NCBI RefSeq assembly: GCF_040529055.1 | Contig: NZ_CP132342.1 | Location: 2,354,001 to 2,418,000, forward strand | Reading direction: 5' to 3' | Source: Xanthomonas sontii | Lineage (GTDB): Bacteria; Pseudomonadota; Gammaproteobacteria; Xanthomonadales; Xanthomonadaceae | Length of the DNA stretch: 64,000 nt | Shown here: piece after piece, positions 1 through 8,285 of the stretch | Layout of the letters: each line of letters begins with the position of its first letter | How positions within the stretch are numbered: the stretch's first letter is position 1 | Program-made: the position numbers and the translations under genes | Notes under the pieces: model-generated | Seen by the model: only the letters and a program-made list of their open reading frames with translations | The model's database searches: none | What the model was told of the DNA's origin: nothing

Positions 1-374
1 AGCGCGCGCTGAAGCTGCAGTCGCGTGCGGCGCGGGTCGGCTTCGACTGGCCCGGCGCCGCGCCGGTGCTGGACAAGGTGCAGGAAGAACTTGAGGAAGT
101 GCGCGCGGAACTGGCGCATGGCGCCGCAGTCGATCCGGCACGGCTGCAGGACGAGATCGGCGACCTGCTGTTCGTCTGCGCCAACCTGGCGCGGCATGCC
201 AAGGTCGACGTCGGTGCGGCGCTGCGCCACGCCAACCTCAAGTTCGAGCGTCGCTTCCGCACGATGGAACGGCTGGCGCAGCAGGACGGCGGCGCGCTCG
301 ACGGCCTGTCGCTGGCGCAGCAGGAGGCGTACTGGCAGCGCGCCAAGGACGAAGAGCGCGCCGCGGCCGGATGA
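1..374 (+). CDS. mazG: MazG nucleoside triphosphate pyrophosphohydrolase, C-terminal part (5' truncated by window)
   Basis: The reading frame is already open at the window edge and gives about 123 residues. It carries the second MazG-type metal-binding pattern (EELEEVRAE followed by DEIGDLLF), which binds Mg2+ for hydrolysis of NTPs to NMP and pyrophosphate. The preceding stretch [16 protein letters not shown] is typical of the MazG linker into its C-terminal domain. The start codon lies upstream of the window. The stop TGA overlaps the ATG of ynfA (ATGA), so the two are probably co-translated. MazG is cytosolic and cleans nucleotide pools, and in some bacteria lowers ppGpp. The identification is strong for the part seen. 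Confidence 0.9.
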   Translation, partial: RALKLQSRAARVGFDWPGAAPVLDKVQEELEEVRAELAHGAAVDPARLQDEIGDLLFVCANLARHAKVDVGAALRHANLKFERRFRTMERLAQQDGGALDGLSLAQQEAYWQRAKDEERAAAG

Positions 375-694
375 AGACCCTGCTGCTGTTCGTGCTGACC
401 GCCGTCGCGGAAATCCTCGGCTGCTACCTGCCTTATCTGTGGCTGCGCGAACAGCGCAGCGCCTGGCTGCTGCTGCCGGCCGCGGGCAGCCTGGCGCTCT
501 TCGTCTGGCTGCTGACCCTGCATCCCGCCGCCAGCGGCCGCGTCTATGCGGCCTACGGCGGCGTCTATGTCGCCGTCGCCTTGCTGTGGCTGTGGACGGT
601 GCAGGGCATGCGCCCCACGCGCTGGGACCTGCTCGGCGCCGGCCTGTGCCTGGTCGGCATGGCGGTGATCATGTTCGCGCCGCGGCAGGGCTGA
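371..694 (+). CDS. ynfA: YnfA/UPF0060 family small membrane protein
   Basis: A 107-residue inner-membrane protein with four hydrophobic segments (roughly 3-24, 31-50, 60-78 and 84-103). It has the family's conserved features: an [12 protein letters not shown] motif in helix 1 and an AAYGGVYV stretch in helix 3. UPF0060 proteins have the size and fold of small multidrug resistance transporters, and some members have been linked to drug or dye export; the substrate here is unknown. The ATG overlaps the mazG stop by four bases. The last codons (PRQG and stop) lie inside the first unit of the tandem repeat that follows, so the repeat was built from the end of this gene. Confidence 0.9.
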   Translation: MKTLLLFVLTAVAEILGCYLPYLWLREQRSAWLLLPAAGSLALFVWLLTLHPAASGRVYAAYGGVYVAVALLWLWTVQGMRPTRWDLLGAGLCLVGMAVIMFAPRQG

Positions 695-1213
695 GGCCGC
701 TCCCACAGGCGCTTGCGGCGAATGCGGCGGGTGCACTGTGGGAGGGACTTCAGTCCCGACGCATTGGCTCATCGGAAAGCACGCCAGGTTGCCCGTCGTG
801 GCCGCATGACAGTTGACCTCCGCAGGACACGTCACGGCGTGATGGGCGGTGCCCTGTGGTCGCGATACACGTCCTCGTCGCACCGCGGCAGGGCTGAGGC
901 CGCTCCCACAGGCGCTTGCGGCGAATGCGGCGGGTGCACTGTGGGAGGGACTTCAGTCCCGACGCATTGGCTCATCGGAAAGCACGCCACGTTGCGCGTC
1001 GTGGCTGCATGACAGTTGACTTCCGCAGGACACGCCACGGCGCGACGGGCGGTGCCGTGGTCGCGATACACGTCCTCGTCGCACCGCGGCAGGGCTGAGG
1101 CCGCTCCCACAGGCGCTTGCGGCGAATGCGGCGGGTGCACTGTGGGAGGGACTTCAGTCCCGACCCATTGGATCATCGGAAAGCACGCCAAGTGCGCGTC
1201 GTGGCCGCATGAC
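680..1213 (+). repeat. Tandem array of about 2.7 copies of a ~202-bp unit
   Basis: The same junction sequence (CCGCGGCAGGGCTGAGGCCG) starts at 680, 883 and 1084, giving periods of 203 and 201 bp. Each unit holds a CTCCCACAGG..CTGTGGGAG inverted pair and the GGGACTTCAGTCCC palindrome. The third unit is cut short near 1213. Units differ by scattered substitutions and small indels. The first unit begins inside the end of ynfA, so units two and three carry a copy of its last codons. Open frames through the array are repeat translations, not genes. Confidence 0.93.
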
Positions 1214-1300
1214 ACCTGCGTGTCGCATCCGTGCGCAGCGCGCGATGTCCGCGCTCCCAGCGTATGCTGAATGCCTGCGTCGCCTCGGGAGGGCCATCGC

Positions 1301-1603
1301 ATGCGTCGCTTCTCCAGTTTTCGCGAGTTCTATCCGTTCTATCTGAGCGAGCACCGGCATCGGGTGTCGCGACGGCTGCATTTCGTCGGCAGCCTCGGCG
1401 TGCTGGCGAGCCTGCTGCTGGCGCTGTGCACCGGCCAGCCGCGTTGGTTATGGGCCGCACCGGTCTGCGGCTACGGCTGCGCCTGGATCGGCCATTTCGT
1501 GTTCGAGAAGAACCGTCCCGCCACCTTCAAGCACCCACTGTACTCGCTTGCCGGCGACTGGGTGATGTTCAAGGACATGCTGCTGGGCCGCATCCGCTGG
1601 TGA
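1301..1603 (+). CDS. DUF962/Mpo1-like small membrane protein
   Basis: A 100-residue protein with two hydrophobic segments (about 28-45 and 48-64). It has the DUF962 pattern: an N-terminal basic stretch with HRVSRRLHFVGS and a C-terminal GHFVFEKNRPATFKHPLYSL motif with conserved histidines. The yeast member Mpo1 is an Fe(II)-dependent dioxygenase in 2-hydroxy fatty acid alpha-oxidation; whether the short bacterial forms do this is unknown. The ATG at 1301 was chosen because GGGAGGG lies just upstream at good spacing; an in-frame ATG at 1271 lacks a site. The gene follows the tandem repeat directly, so its promoter may lie in or after the last repeat unit. Confidence 0.8.
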   Translation: MRRFSSFREFYPFYLSEHRHRVSRRLHFVGSLGVLASLLLALCTGQPRWLWAAPVCGYGCAWIGHFVFEKNRPATFKHPLYSLAGDWVMFKDMLLGRIRW

Positions 1604-1669
1604 CCGGCACGTGCGCGTGCGCTGGCTATACTGCGGATTCGATTTCTTTCTGGTTAATGGAGCGACCTG

Positions 1670-2632
1670 ATGCCGTCTTCCTTCTTCCTCGCCATGGTCC
1701 TGCTGGTCGCCGGCGTGATCCTGCTGTTCAAGGCCGTGCGCATGGTGCCGCAGGGCTACCAGTGGACGGTGGAGTGCTTCGGCCGCTACACCCACACGCT
1801 GTCGCCCGGCCTGCATTTCCTGATTCCGGTGATGTACGGGGTGGGCCGCAAGGTCAACATGATGGAACAGGTGCTGGACGTGCCCAGCCAGGACGTCATC
1901 ACCAAGGACAACGCGGTCGTGCGCGTGGACGGCGTGGTGTTCTTCCAGGTGCTGGACGCCGCCAAGGCCGCGTATGAAGTGTCCAACCTGGAGATCGCCA
2001 CCATCGCGCTGGTGCAGACCAACATCCGCACCGTGATCGGCTCGATGGACCTGGACGAATCGCTGAGCCAGCGCGAAACCATCAATGCGCAGCTGCTGAA
2101 CGTGGTCGACCATGCCACCAATCCGTGGGGCATCAAGGTCACCCGCATCGAGATCCGCGACATCCAGCCGCCGCGCGACCTGGTCGATGCGATGGCCCGG
2201 CAGATGAAGGCCGAGCGCGAGAAGCGCGCGCAGATCCTCGAGGCGGAGGGTTCGCGGCAGTCGGAGATCCTGCGCGCCGACGGCGAGAAGCAGGCGGCGG
2301 TGCTGGAGGCCGAAGGCCGCAAGGAGGCCGCGTTCCGCGACGCCGAGGCGCGCGAGCGCCTGGCCGAGGCCGAAGCGCGGGCGACGGCGATGGTGTCCAA
2401 GGCGATCGCCGAGGGCGACGTGCAGGCGATCAACTACTTCGTCGCGCAGAAGTACGTGGAGGCGTTCAAGGAACTGGCCACCGCGCCGAACCAGAAGTTC
2501 GTGCTGATGCCGATGGAGTCCAGCGGCATCATCGGCTCGATCGCCGGCATCGCCGAACTGGCGCGCGAGGCGCTGAACAAGCAGGCCACCCCGCCGGCAG
2601 TGCCGCGCGTGCCGCCGCGCAACGGAGTCTGA
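1670..2632 (+). CDS. SPFH/Band 7 (stomatin/prohibitin-like, QmcA type) membrane protein
   Basis: A 320-residue protein with one N-terminal membrane anchor (about 4-22). An SPFH domain follows (about 25-190, including VPQGYQWTVECFGRY and RIEIRDIQPPRDLVDAM). Next comes a long alanine/glutamate-rich coiled coil (about 185-250, EAEGSRQSEILRADGEKQAA) and a proline-rich tail. This architecture matches E. coli QmcA and slipins, which oligomerise at membrane microdomains and bind proteases such as FtsH. The gene precedes an NfeD-like gene by three bases, a standard pairing in which the NfeD protein partners the SPFH protein. Function in membrane quality control is inferred from the family. Confidence 0.88.
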   Translation: MPSSFFLAMVLLVAGVILLFKAVRMVPQGYQWTVECFGRYTHTLSPGLHFLIPVMYGVGRKVNMMEQVLDVPSQDVITKDNAVVRVDGVVFFQVLDAAKAAYEVSNLEIATIALVQTNIRTVIGSMDLDESLSQRETINAQLLNVVDHATNPWGIKVTRIEIRDIQPPRDLVDAMARQMKAEREKRAQILEAEGSRQSEILRADGEKQAAVLEAEGRKEAAFRDAEARERLAEAEARATAMVSKAIAEGDVQAINYFVAQKYVEAFKELATAPNQKFVLMPMESSGIIGSIAGIAELAREALNKQATPPAVPRVPPRNGV

Positions 2633-2635
2633 GCC

Positions 2636-3067
2636 ATGCGCATTGAGGTGGTGGCCTGGGGTGCCCTGACCTTGTTGCTGTTCGCGGCCGAATCGCTGGC
2701 GCCGGGCGCCTTCATGCTGTGGATGGGCTTCGCCGCCGCGGCGGTGTTCCTCGCCGTGCTGGTGTTCCCGGACATCTCCCTGCTGCTGCAGGTCGGCGCG
2801 TTCGTGGTGCTGAGCTTCGTCTCGATCCAGGTGTACCGCACCTGGTTCCGCAACCGCGGCCGGACCAGCGACCAGCCGTTGCTCAACCGCCGCGCCGAGC
2901 AACTGATCGGCCGCATGGTGACCCTGGACCAGCCGATCCACGGCGGCCGCGGTCGCGCCAAGGTCGACGACGCCTTCTGGGTGGTCGGCGGCCCCGACCT
3001 GCCGGCCGGCAGCACGGTGCGCATCGTCGGCGTGGACGGGATGACGCTGCTGGTCCAGGCGGTTTGA
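2636..3067 (+). CDS. NfeD-like (YbbK type) membrane protein
   Basis: A 143-residue protein with hydrophobic segments at about 5-25, 28-46 and 50-65. A soluble OB-fold domain follows (about 80-143, with GRMVTLDQPIHGGRGRAKV and DLPAGSTVRIVGVDGMTLLV). It is the short NfeD form without the serine protease domain. The ATG lies three bases after the stop of the SPFH gene, so the two are translationally linked; such pairs are thought to form one membrane complex. The stop is followed at once by a GGGATTGGGGATT tract. Confidence 0.88.
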   Translation: MRIEVVAWGALTLLLFAAESLAPGAFMLWMGFAAAAVFLAVLVFPDISLLLQVGAFVVLSFVSIQVYRTWFRNRGRTSDQPLLNRRAEQLIGRMVTLDQPIHGGRGRAKVDDAFWVVGGPDLPAGSTVRIVGVDGMTLLVQAV

Positions 3068-3363
3068 AAGCCGGGATTGGGGATTGGTGCCGCGAGTGTG
3101 CGGTACCTCCGCCTTCCCAATCTTCCTGCGCGTAGGAGCGGCGATCAAGCGCGCGTCCTTCGGCTCAGGACGCCCGCTCTTGCTAATCCCGAATCCCAAC
3201 TCCCCGATCCCGGCCTTCGCTGAAGCCGCTCCCAGGGCACTGCGCGATCGAGCGCCAGTCCTCCGGATCCAGGAAAGCCGCTCTGACGAATCCCCATTCC
3301 CGACTCCCCCAATCCCGGCCCCCAGCCAGCGATAATGGGGGACTTTTCTCACGGACCCGTGCC
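3068..3363. other. Intergenic repeats between the NfeD-like gene and gcvT
   Basis: No gene is supported here. The stretch holds a G-rich GGGATT-type run just after the NfeD stop (3073-3088), a GTAGGAGCGG fragment of the family's extragenic repeats (about 3134-3144), and two C-rich runs of the opposite polarity (about 3185-3212 and 3292-3322). The runs could pair into hairpins. A promoter for gcvT must lie here but no strong match was found. Confidence 0.6.
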
Positions 3364-4470
3364 ATGACCCAGAAGACCATCCTCAACGACAGCCACCGCG
3401 CCCTCGGCGCCAAGATGGTCGACTTCGGCGGCTGGGACATGCCGATCCACTACGGCTCGCAGATCGACGAGCACCACCAGGTGCGCCGCGACGCCGGCAT
3501 GTTCGACGTCAGCCACATGACCGTGGTCGATCTGCACGGCGAGCAGGTCCGCGCGTTCCTGCGCCATCTGCTGGCCAATTCGGTGGACAAGCTGAAGGTG
3601 CCGGGCAAGGCGCTGTACACCTGCATGCTCAACCCGCAGGGCGGGGTGATCGACGATCTGATCGTCTATTACATGTCCGATGCGTTCTTCCGCCTGGTGG
3701 TCAACGCCGCCACCCGCGCCAAGGATCTGGCCTGGATCGGCGAGCAGGCGCAGGCGTTCGGCGTGCAGGTGCGCGAGCGCGACGACTTCGCGATGATCGC
3801 GGTGCAGGGGCCGAACGCGCGCGCCAAGGCGATCGGCCTGCTGCGCGAGCAGGATCGTGCCGCCGCGCAGAAGCTCGGTCGCTTCGCCGCGATCGAGGCG
3901 ACCTCGGACGCGGGCGTGCCGCTGTTCGTCGCGCGCACCGGTTACACCGGCGAAGACGGATTCGAGATCGTGCTGCCGCAAGCGCAGGCGCCGGCGTTCT
4001 GGGAGGCGCTGATCGGTGCGGGGGTGAAGCCGGCCGGCCTGGGCGCGCGCGATACGCTGCGCCTGGAGGCGGGCATGAACCTCTACGGTCAGGACATGGA
4101 CGATAGCGTCTCGCCTTACGAGGCCGCGCTGGCCTGGACGGTGACCCTCGACGAGGGCCGCGACTTCATCGGCCGCGCTGTGCTGGAAGCGCAGAAGGCC
4201 GGTGGCGCGCCGCGGCAGATGATCGGCCTGGTGATGGACGAGAAGGGCGTGTTGCGCCACGGGCAGAAGGTGCTGACCGCCAACGGCGACGGCGAGATCC
4301 TGTCCGGTACCTTCTCGCCGACGCTGGGCAAGGCGATCGCCTTCGCGCGGGTGCCGGCCGGTGAGCCGGGTTCGGTGCGCGTGGACATCCGTGGCAAGGA
4401 AGTGCCGGTGCGCGTGGTCAAGTTCCCGTTCGTGCGCGAAGGCCAGGTCCAGCCCGGCGTGCTCGGCTGA
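3364..4470 (+). CDS. gcvT: Aminomethyltransferase, glycine cleavage system T protein
   Basis: A 368-residue protein, the usual length for GcvT. It takes the aminomethyl group from the lipoyl arm of GcvH, releases ammonia and passes the carbon to tetrahydrofolate. Typical motifs are present: [20 protein letters not shown] near the N-terminus, [17 protein letters not shown] and [18 protein letters not shown], followed by the C-terminal GcvT domain ([21 protein letters not shown]). It is cytosolic. gcvH follows 92 bp downstream on the same strand; gcvP and the L protein are not in the window. Confidence is very high. Confidence 0.97.
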   Translation: MTQKTILNDSHRALGAKMVDFGGWDMPIHYGSQIDEHHQVRRDAGMFDVSHMTVVDLHGEQVRAFLRHLLANSVDKLKVPGKALYTCMLNPQGGVIDDLIVYYMSDAFFRLVVNAATRAKDLAWIGEQAQAFGVQVRERDDFAMIAVQGPNARAKAIGLLREQDRAAAQKLGRFAAIEATSDAGVPLFVARTGYTGEDGFEIVLPQAQAPAFWEALIGAGVKPAGLGARDTLRLEAGMNLYGQDMDDSVSPYEAALAWTVTLDEGRDFIGRAVLEAQKAGGAPRQMIGLVMDEKGVLRHGQKVLTANGDGEILSGTFSPTLGKAIAFARVPAGEPGSVRVDIRGKEVPVRVVKFPFVREGQVQPGVLG

Positions 4471-4562
4471 GTCCTGTCCGCCGCGCGCGACTTCTTTCCC
4501 AAGCGCGCGGTTCGCTACACTAGACTCCCATCCTCGATACCGTCTTCTTCCGGAGCAGCCCC

Positions 4563-4958
4563 ATGAGCGAGATCCCTGGCGACCTCAAATTCCTCAAGTC
4601 CCACGAGTGGGCCCGCGTCGAAGGTAACGGTCGCGTGACCATCGGCATCTCCGACCACGCCCAGGGCCTGCTCGGCGACCTGGTCTACGTCGAGCTGCCG
4701 AACGTCGGCGATCACGTCGAAGCCGGCAACGGCGTGGCCGTGGTCGAGTCGGTCAAGGCCGCCTCGGACGTGTACAGCCCGCTCAGCGGCAAGGTCGTCG
4801 AGGTCAACACCGCGCTGAGCGACAAGCCGGAAACGATCAACGAGGACGCCTACGGCGAAGGCTGGATCCTGGTGCTGGAAGCGGACGATGCCGAGCAGTT
4901 GAACGAACTGCTGTCGCCGGACGAGTACGCCGAACTGCTCGAGGACGACGGCCACTGA
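4563..4958 (+). CDS. gcvH: Glycine cleavage system H protein
   Basis: A 131-residue lipoyl carrier. The lipoylation site is Lys65 in the [14 protein letters not shown] motif. The [15 protein letters not shown] and [14 protein letters not shown] stretches match GcvH along its full length. It shuttles the aminomethyl group between GcvP, GcvT and the L protein. It lies 92 bp after gcvT; a TACACT -10-like hexamer at 4516-4521 could give it extra transcription, but no good -35 is seen. A strong terminator follows 24 bp after the stop. Confidence 0.97.
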   Translation: MSEIPGDLKFLKSHEWARVEGNGRVTIGISDHAQGLLGDLVYVELPNVGDHVEAGNGVAVVESVKAASDVYSPLSGKVVEVNTALSDKPETINEDAYGEGWILVLEADDAEQLNELLSPDEYAELLEDDGH

Positions 4959-4981
4959 GCCGACCGCCCATCGCGATACCC

Positions 4982-5015
4982 GAACCGGCCGCCCAGTGCG
5001 GCCGGTTTCTTTTTG
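4982..5015 (+). terminator. Rho-independent terminator after gcvH
   Basis: An 11-bp stem (GAACCGGCCGC with GCGGCCGGTTT, closing on G-T at the ends) and a short CCAGT loop are followed by TTTCTTTTT. It ends the gcvT-gcvH transcript. Confidence 0.9.
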
Positions 5016-5870
5016 GGCGCGGTCGCCAGCGTTCGCGCATCGGCAGCGCCATTCTCGGCAAGGCGATCCCGGAACGCGCGTCGCTGGCGTCGCTGCGTAC
5101 GTCGCTGCGAAGGCCATGTGAGCTCGCCGCCGGGCGCACCGCGAGCGCAGCGTGTCCGTCGCGTCTGGCGGTGACCGATGCCGACGATCGGCGCGTCGGT
5201 CGGCGCCGGTTTTCCGACGCGGCGCAGGTGCAGCGCGGCGTGGAGGCACAACGCGGGTCGGCGACGCGCGGGCATCGGCGATGCGGTGCGCGCTGCTCGC
5301 TTCGCCGATGCATGACGGCGCGGTGCGTGCCGGCGCCAGTCGATCACCTCTGCGAGCTGCGTCGGTCGACACGACCGTGCAACGACATCGCCGGAGGACG
5401 CGTTGGCGACTTGGCATGGAGGTGGGCGAGGGCAGTCGTGCGCGTCGCGGTGTGTCGGCGACGTGCGTGCAGGTCGTGTCGCGGTGGCGCGATGTGGCAC
5501 GACCCGGCGACGCGGCACGCATGCATCGCGCGCGTCGTGAGCGCCGCACGACGCAAAAAAGTTTGCGCACTTTTGCGCATTTGCACTTGTGCGATGCCGG
5601 AACCGCGTGCGGTCGCGAAATTTTTTTTCAGCTAGCGGACAGGCTGGCGTGCATCGCCGCGGTTCCCGCCGACGCTTCGCCGCTGCCTGCTCGCAACGCG
5701 ATCGCGGCAGCGTGCCGTTGCAGAAAACACGGAAATTTCCCTGCTTTTTTTGCATGCGACGTTTTCCTCGCGGCGTCGGCGTCGGCGATCGGCGGCGTCG
5801 GCAAGGCGGCCAGTGCGGCATGCGGCGTCGGTGGCGCGCGCGCCATCGAAAAAAAAATTGCGTAGAAGTG
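5016..5870. other. Gene-free stretch with A/T tracts
   Basis: No convincing gene is seen on either strand. Long frames exist but translate to arginine- and cysteine-rich low-complexity products without a family resemblance or ribosome binding site. The DNA is very CpG-rich, yet near its right end it has several homopolymer tracts (A6 near 5556, T8 near 5622, T7 near 5744, A9 near 5850) and the repeated word TTTGCGCA/TTTTGCGCAT at 5560-5580. The contrast between GC-rich background and short A/T tracts suggests a curved or protein-bound regulatory region rather than coding DNA. Confidence 0.5.
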
Positions 5871-6075
5871 TTGACAGTAAAAAAAACCGTGATTAGGTTT
5901 CGCCCAGCAGACGTTGCTGCGCAAGCGAGTGAATCGGATCGACATCAAAACGCGAAGCACAACTTGGACATCCGCCAGGAACCCGAAGATGGTGGAGTTG
6001 GAGTCGCTTCCCTCCGAGAAACGCAACGTCTCCCCTGGCATCGCACCCGTATCGCTATCCGGTACGGGTGTTTCT
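5871..6075 (+). ncRNA. Candidate small RNA or long structured leader upstream of the histone-like gene
   Basis: A consensus -35 hexamer TTGACA stands at 5871-5876, followed by an A-tract spacer and a weak -10 (TAGGTT, 5894-5899, 17-bp spacing). About 150 nt later an 8-bp hairpin (CACCCGTA, 11-nt loop, TACGGGTG) at about 6044-6070 is followed by TTTCTGT, a weak terminator. The stretch between is less GC-rich than its surroundings and has no supported reading frame. It could be an independent sRNA, or the 5' leader of the H1-like gene that starts at 6189. I do not recognise the sequence as a known RNA family. Confidence 0.3.
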
Positions 6076-6188
6076 GTATCCGATCCGGCCCGCAGCGCGC
6101 GCCGGCGGTTCCCGCAGGCGGAGCATCGCCGCGAGGTTGCTTTAACTGGGCATTTTCAATCCATAGTTCACTGACGAGGAGCCATCCC

Positions 6189-6644
6189 ATGGCGACGAAA
6201 AAAGCTGCGAAAAAGCCGGCCGCTAAGAAGGCGGTCAAGAAGACTGCCGCCAAGAAGCCGGCAGCGAAGAAGGTTTCGGTAAAGAAGGCGGTCAAGAAGG
6301 TCGCCAAGAAGGTGGCCAAGAAGGTCGCCAAGGTGAAGAAGGCGGTCAAGAAGGCCGTTGCCAAGAAGGCAGTGAAGAAGACGGCGAAGAAGGCCGCCAC
6401 CAAGAAGACCGCGAAGAAGGCCGTCGCCAAGAAGGCGGTGAAGAAGACCGCGAAGAAGGCTGCGACCAAGAAGACCGCTGCCAAGAAGACGGTGAAGAAG
6501 TCGGCTGCCAAGAAGCCGGCCGCGAAGAAGGCAACTGCGAAGAAGGCCACCGCCAAGAAGACCGTGGCGAAGAAGAAGCCGGCCGCTCGCAAGAAGAAGG
6601 CCGCTCCGGTCGCGCTGCCGGCCACGCCCGCGCCGCTGATCTGA
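6189..6644 (+). CDS. Histone H1-like lysine/alanine-rich DNA-binding protein
   Basis: A 151-residue protein built almost wholly of KKAA, AAKKP, AVKK and ATKK repeats, ending in a short non-repetitive tail ([12 protein letters not shown]). Its composition matches the C-terminal tail of eukaryotic H1 and bacterial H1-like proteins (chlamydial Hc, AlgP type). Such proteins bind DNA non-specifically through lysines and are thought to condense or organise the nucleoid. The ATG at 6189 has GAGGAG seven bases upstream. A good terminator follows. Repeat number usually varies between strains because of the near-identical AAGAAG codons; that is known of the family and not testable here. Confidence 0.88.
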   Translation: MATKKAAKKPAAKKAVKKTAAKKPAAKKVSVKKAVKKVAKKVAKKVAKVKKAVKKAVAKKAVKKTAKKAATKKTAKKAVAKKAVKKTAKKAATKKTAAKKTVKKSAAKKPAAKKATAKKATAKKTVAKKKPAARKKKAAPVALPATPAPLI

Positions 6645-6669
6645 TCCATCCCGATCGCTGTTCCTAGAC

Positions 6670-6704
6670 TCTCTCCCCGGTGCCCAGCGGGGAGGGAGTT
6701 TTTT
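6670..6704 (+). terminator. Rho-independent terminator after the H1-like gene
   Basis: A CTCTCTCCCCG / CGGGGAGGGAG stem with a GTGCCCAG loop is followed by TTTTTT. It sits 26 bp after the stop codon. Confidence 0.92.
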
Positions 6705-6740
6705 ATGTGCGGCATCCTGCCGCGCGCGCTCGCAGTCCCG

Positions 6741-6766
6741 GTTGTGGGAGGGACTTCAGTCCCGAC
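6741..6766 (+). repeat. REP-like palindrome GTGGGAGGGACTTCAGTCCC
   Basis: A solitary copy of the palindromic core found in the 680-1213 array, with arms GGGACT and AGTCCC around TC. Confidence 0.75.
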
Positions 6767-7354
6767 CCGAGAGTACCTCCGTGGTGCCTCCGTCCGACGA
6801 TCCCCGCAGCGTCCGTCTTCTCGATCCACGCTGGCCGTTCCCTGTGCCTTGCTTGCCAGGCTGCGACGTGGACATCGCGCCTGTGCCTGTCGCATCGAAA
6901 ACGGACGCGGCAAGCCGCGTCGTCTCCGTGCCACGGTCGGCGCCTGCGGGCAGGGCAACGCATCCACCTGATCTCCCTGGCATGCACGTGCGGCCTGGGC
7001 AGACACGCGAGTACCGGGAGGGAGGCGCGGGCAGTTATCGTCGGCGTGCATTTACGCGACAGCTACGCCGGCAACGACACGACGGTAGGCGGCAGCAAAG
7101 GCCGTCATATCGCGCGCAATGATCGCCCCTGGCGTGGATCGACCGACCGTCGGGATCGGGGCTGCCACAGCAGCCAGAGCGCCTGGCATTCGCCGACCCA
7201 GCCAAGGCGTTGCGTGCGCACTTGCAGCGCGTCAGCGCGCCTTGCCCGCCTCCACTCCGCATCACGGGCTTTCCCCGCGTATCCGTGGAATGAGGGGAGT
7301 CTCCGGCCGCCTGCTTTCGCCACACTCAGGCCGGATGCAGTCTGTCCCGTGGGA

Positions 7355-7478
7355 GTCGACTGTGGTGCAGCCGCGACAGGCGAAGCCGAAAGCCGGCCGA
7401 CACCCTCCGTCGTCGGGACTGAAGTCCCTCCCACAGTGCACCCGGTAGGTTCGTCGCAAGCCCCTGTGGGAGCGGATT
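7355..7478 (-). repeat. Inverted copy of the composite repeat of the ynfA array
   Basis: Read on the minus strand this has the same order as the tandem units: GCTCCCACAGG, GCTTGCG, GGGTGCACTGTGGGAGGGAC, TTCAGTCCCGAC, then a diverged GTCGCGGCTGCAC..CAGTCGACT segment. It shows that the element is dispersed, not only tandem. Confidence 0.7.
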
Positions 7479-7529
7479 CAGCCACGACGGGCTTTGTCTG
7501 GAATGCCCGTCGCTGCTGAAGCGACTTCC

Positions 7530-7655
7530 ACAGTGGCTTGCGAGCTCGCCGGGTGGCTGTGGGAGGGCCTTCAGTCCCGACGCATTGGGCCATCGGAAAG
7601 CACCCACCACTTCGCGCGTCGCGGTTGCACGACAGTCGACTTCCGCAGGATGCTT
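7530..7655 (+). repeat. Diverged further copy of the ~200-bp repeat unit
   Basis: The order CTTGCGAGCTCGCCGGGTG, CTGTGGGAGGGCCTTCAGTC, CATTGGGCCATCGGAAAGCA and CGACTTCCGCAGGA follows the tandem units at 715-830 and 918-1030, including parts outside the palindrome. The palindrome has one change (GGGCCTTCAGTCCC). Confidence 0.75.
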
Positions 7656-8038
7656 CTCGTCGGTCGTTATCGCAGGTGTCCTGCAGTCGCGCCTCGCGTG
7701 CTGCCCAGCGCACGTCGGCGATGGTGCACCGGGTTGCCAGCACGCCAACGGCAGCCTGCGGCGATGCGGGGTGCAGCGACACCAGATGCCGGATCGCGAA
7801 CAATGCCGAGAGGGCGCGGCGTGTGCCCTGTGCGCGATCTTGGAAGCGGCGGTGCGCCACCACCCTCACCGCGGCCGTACGCGGGCGCTCCGAGCGCCTG
7901 CTGCCGCTGGGGCGACGCAGTCGCAGATCGTTCGTCCAGGCACGACGTCGGCGTTGCGGCCACACTTTTGTGACGCGCTCGTGCCAGCGCATCGCCGCAG
8001 CCGGGACAGGGCTGCGTCCCCGTGTCGGGAAAAAGGGC

Positions 8039-8285
8039 GCACGCGGCGCAGGTCAGCGCTGTAGACAGCAGAGAGGCGGTTCGCGCGCTCGTTCGCGAGG
8101 ATGCTGCGCGAGCGCGCGGTCAGTGCGGCGGAGACCACGCCGTGTCGTTGCTGCGGGAACGGCACCGCGTCCCAGCCGGGAAGGGGCACACGCGGTGCAG
8201 TCAGCGCTGCAGACAGCAGAAAGGCGGCTTGCGCCGCCTTCTGCGAGGATGCTGCGGGAGGACGCGCTCAGTGCGGCGAGGCCAC
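8039..8285 (-). repeat. Direct duplication of the 3' end of the beta-lactamase-like gene
   Basis: Two ~95-bp blocks (about 8039-8130 and 8189-8285) share the order CACGCGG.GCAG, TCAGCGCTG.AGACAGCAGA, GAGGATGCTGCG and TCAGTGCGGCG. The right block includes the last codons and terminator of the minus-strand gene ending at 8268; the left block is a decayed copy. Confidence 0.75.
8214..8244 (-). terminator. Terminator of the beta-lactamase-like gene
   Basis: On the minus strand AAGGCGGC, a GCAA loop and GCCGCCTT form an 8-bp hairpin just downstream of the stop, followed by TCTGCT. The T run is short, so strength is uncertain. Confidence 0.55.

Larger units (their letters stand above)
6705..8213. 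other. 1.5-kb gene-free region with dispersed repeats
   Basis: No gene is supported on either strand. Open frames are long only because of GC content and partly translate the repeats. The region contains at least three copies of the REP-like GGGACTTCAGTCCC element (6741-6766, 7355-7478, 7530-7655) and the first copy of a duplicated block (from 8039). Remnants of former genes cannot be recognised. Confidence 0.55.

Noticed and set aside
680..1213. Possible CRISPR array
   Set aside because: The repeat unit is ~202 bp with no short repeat/unique spacer alternation and no cas genes nearby.
832..1302. Minus-strand 156-codon frame and plus frames through the tandem repeat
   Set aside because: They translate the ~202-bp repeat in place (same peptide words recur) and have no ribosome binding sites.
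4850..5821. Minus-strand 323-codon frame in the gap after gcvH
   Set aside because: Arginine/proline/cysteine-rich product without domains; overlaps the gcvH end and its terminator.
5914..6174. Possible 86-residue small protein upstream of the H1-like gene
   Set aside because: It needs a rare start codon, has no ribosome binding site and runs through the terminator-like hairpin.
7494..7973. Plus-strand frames in the repeat-rich gap
   Set aside because: The WEGLQSRR word common to many of them is just the translated REP element.
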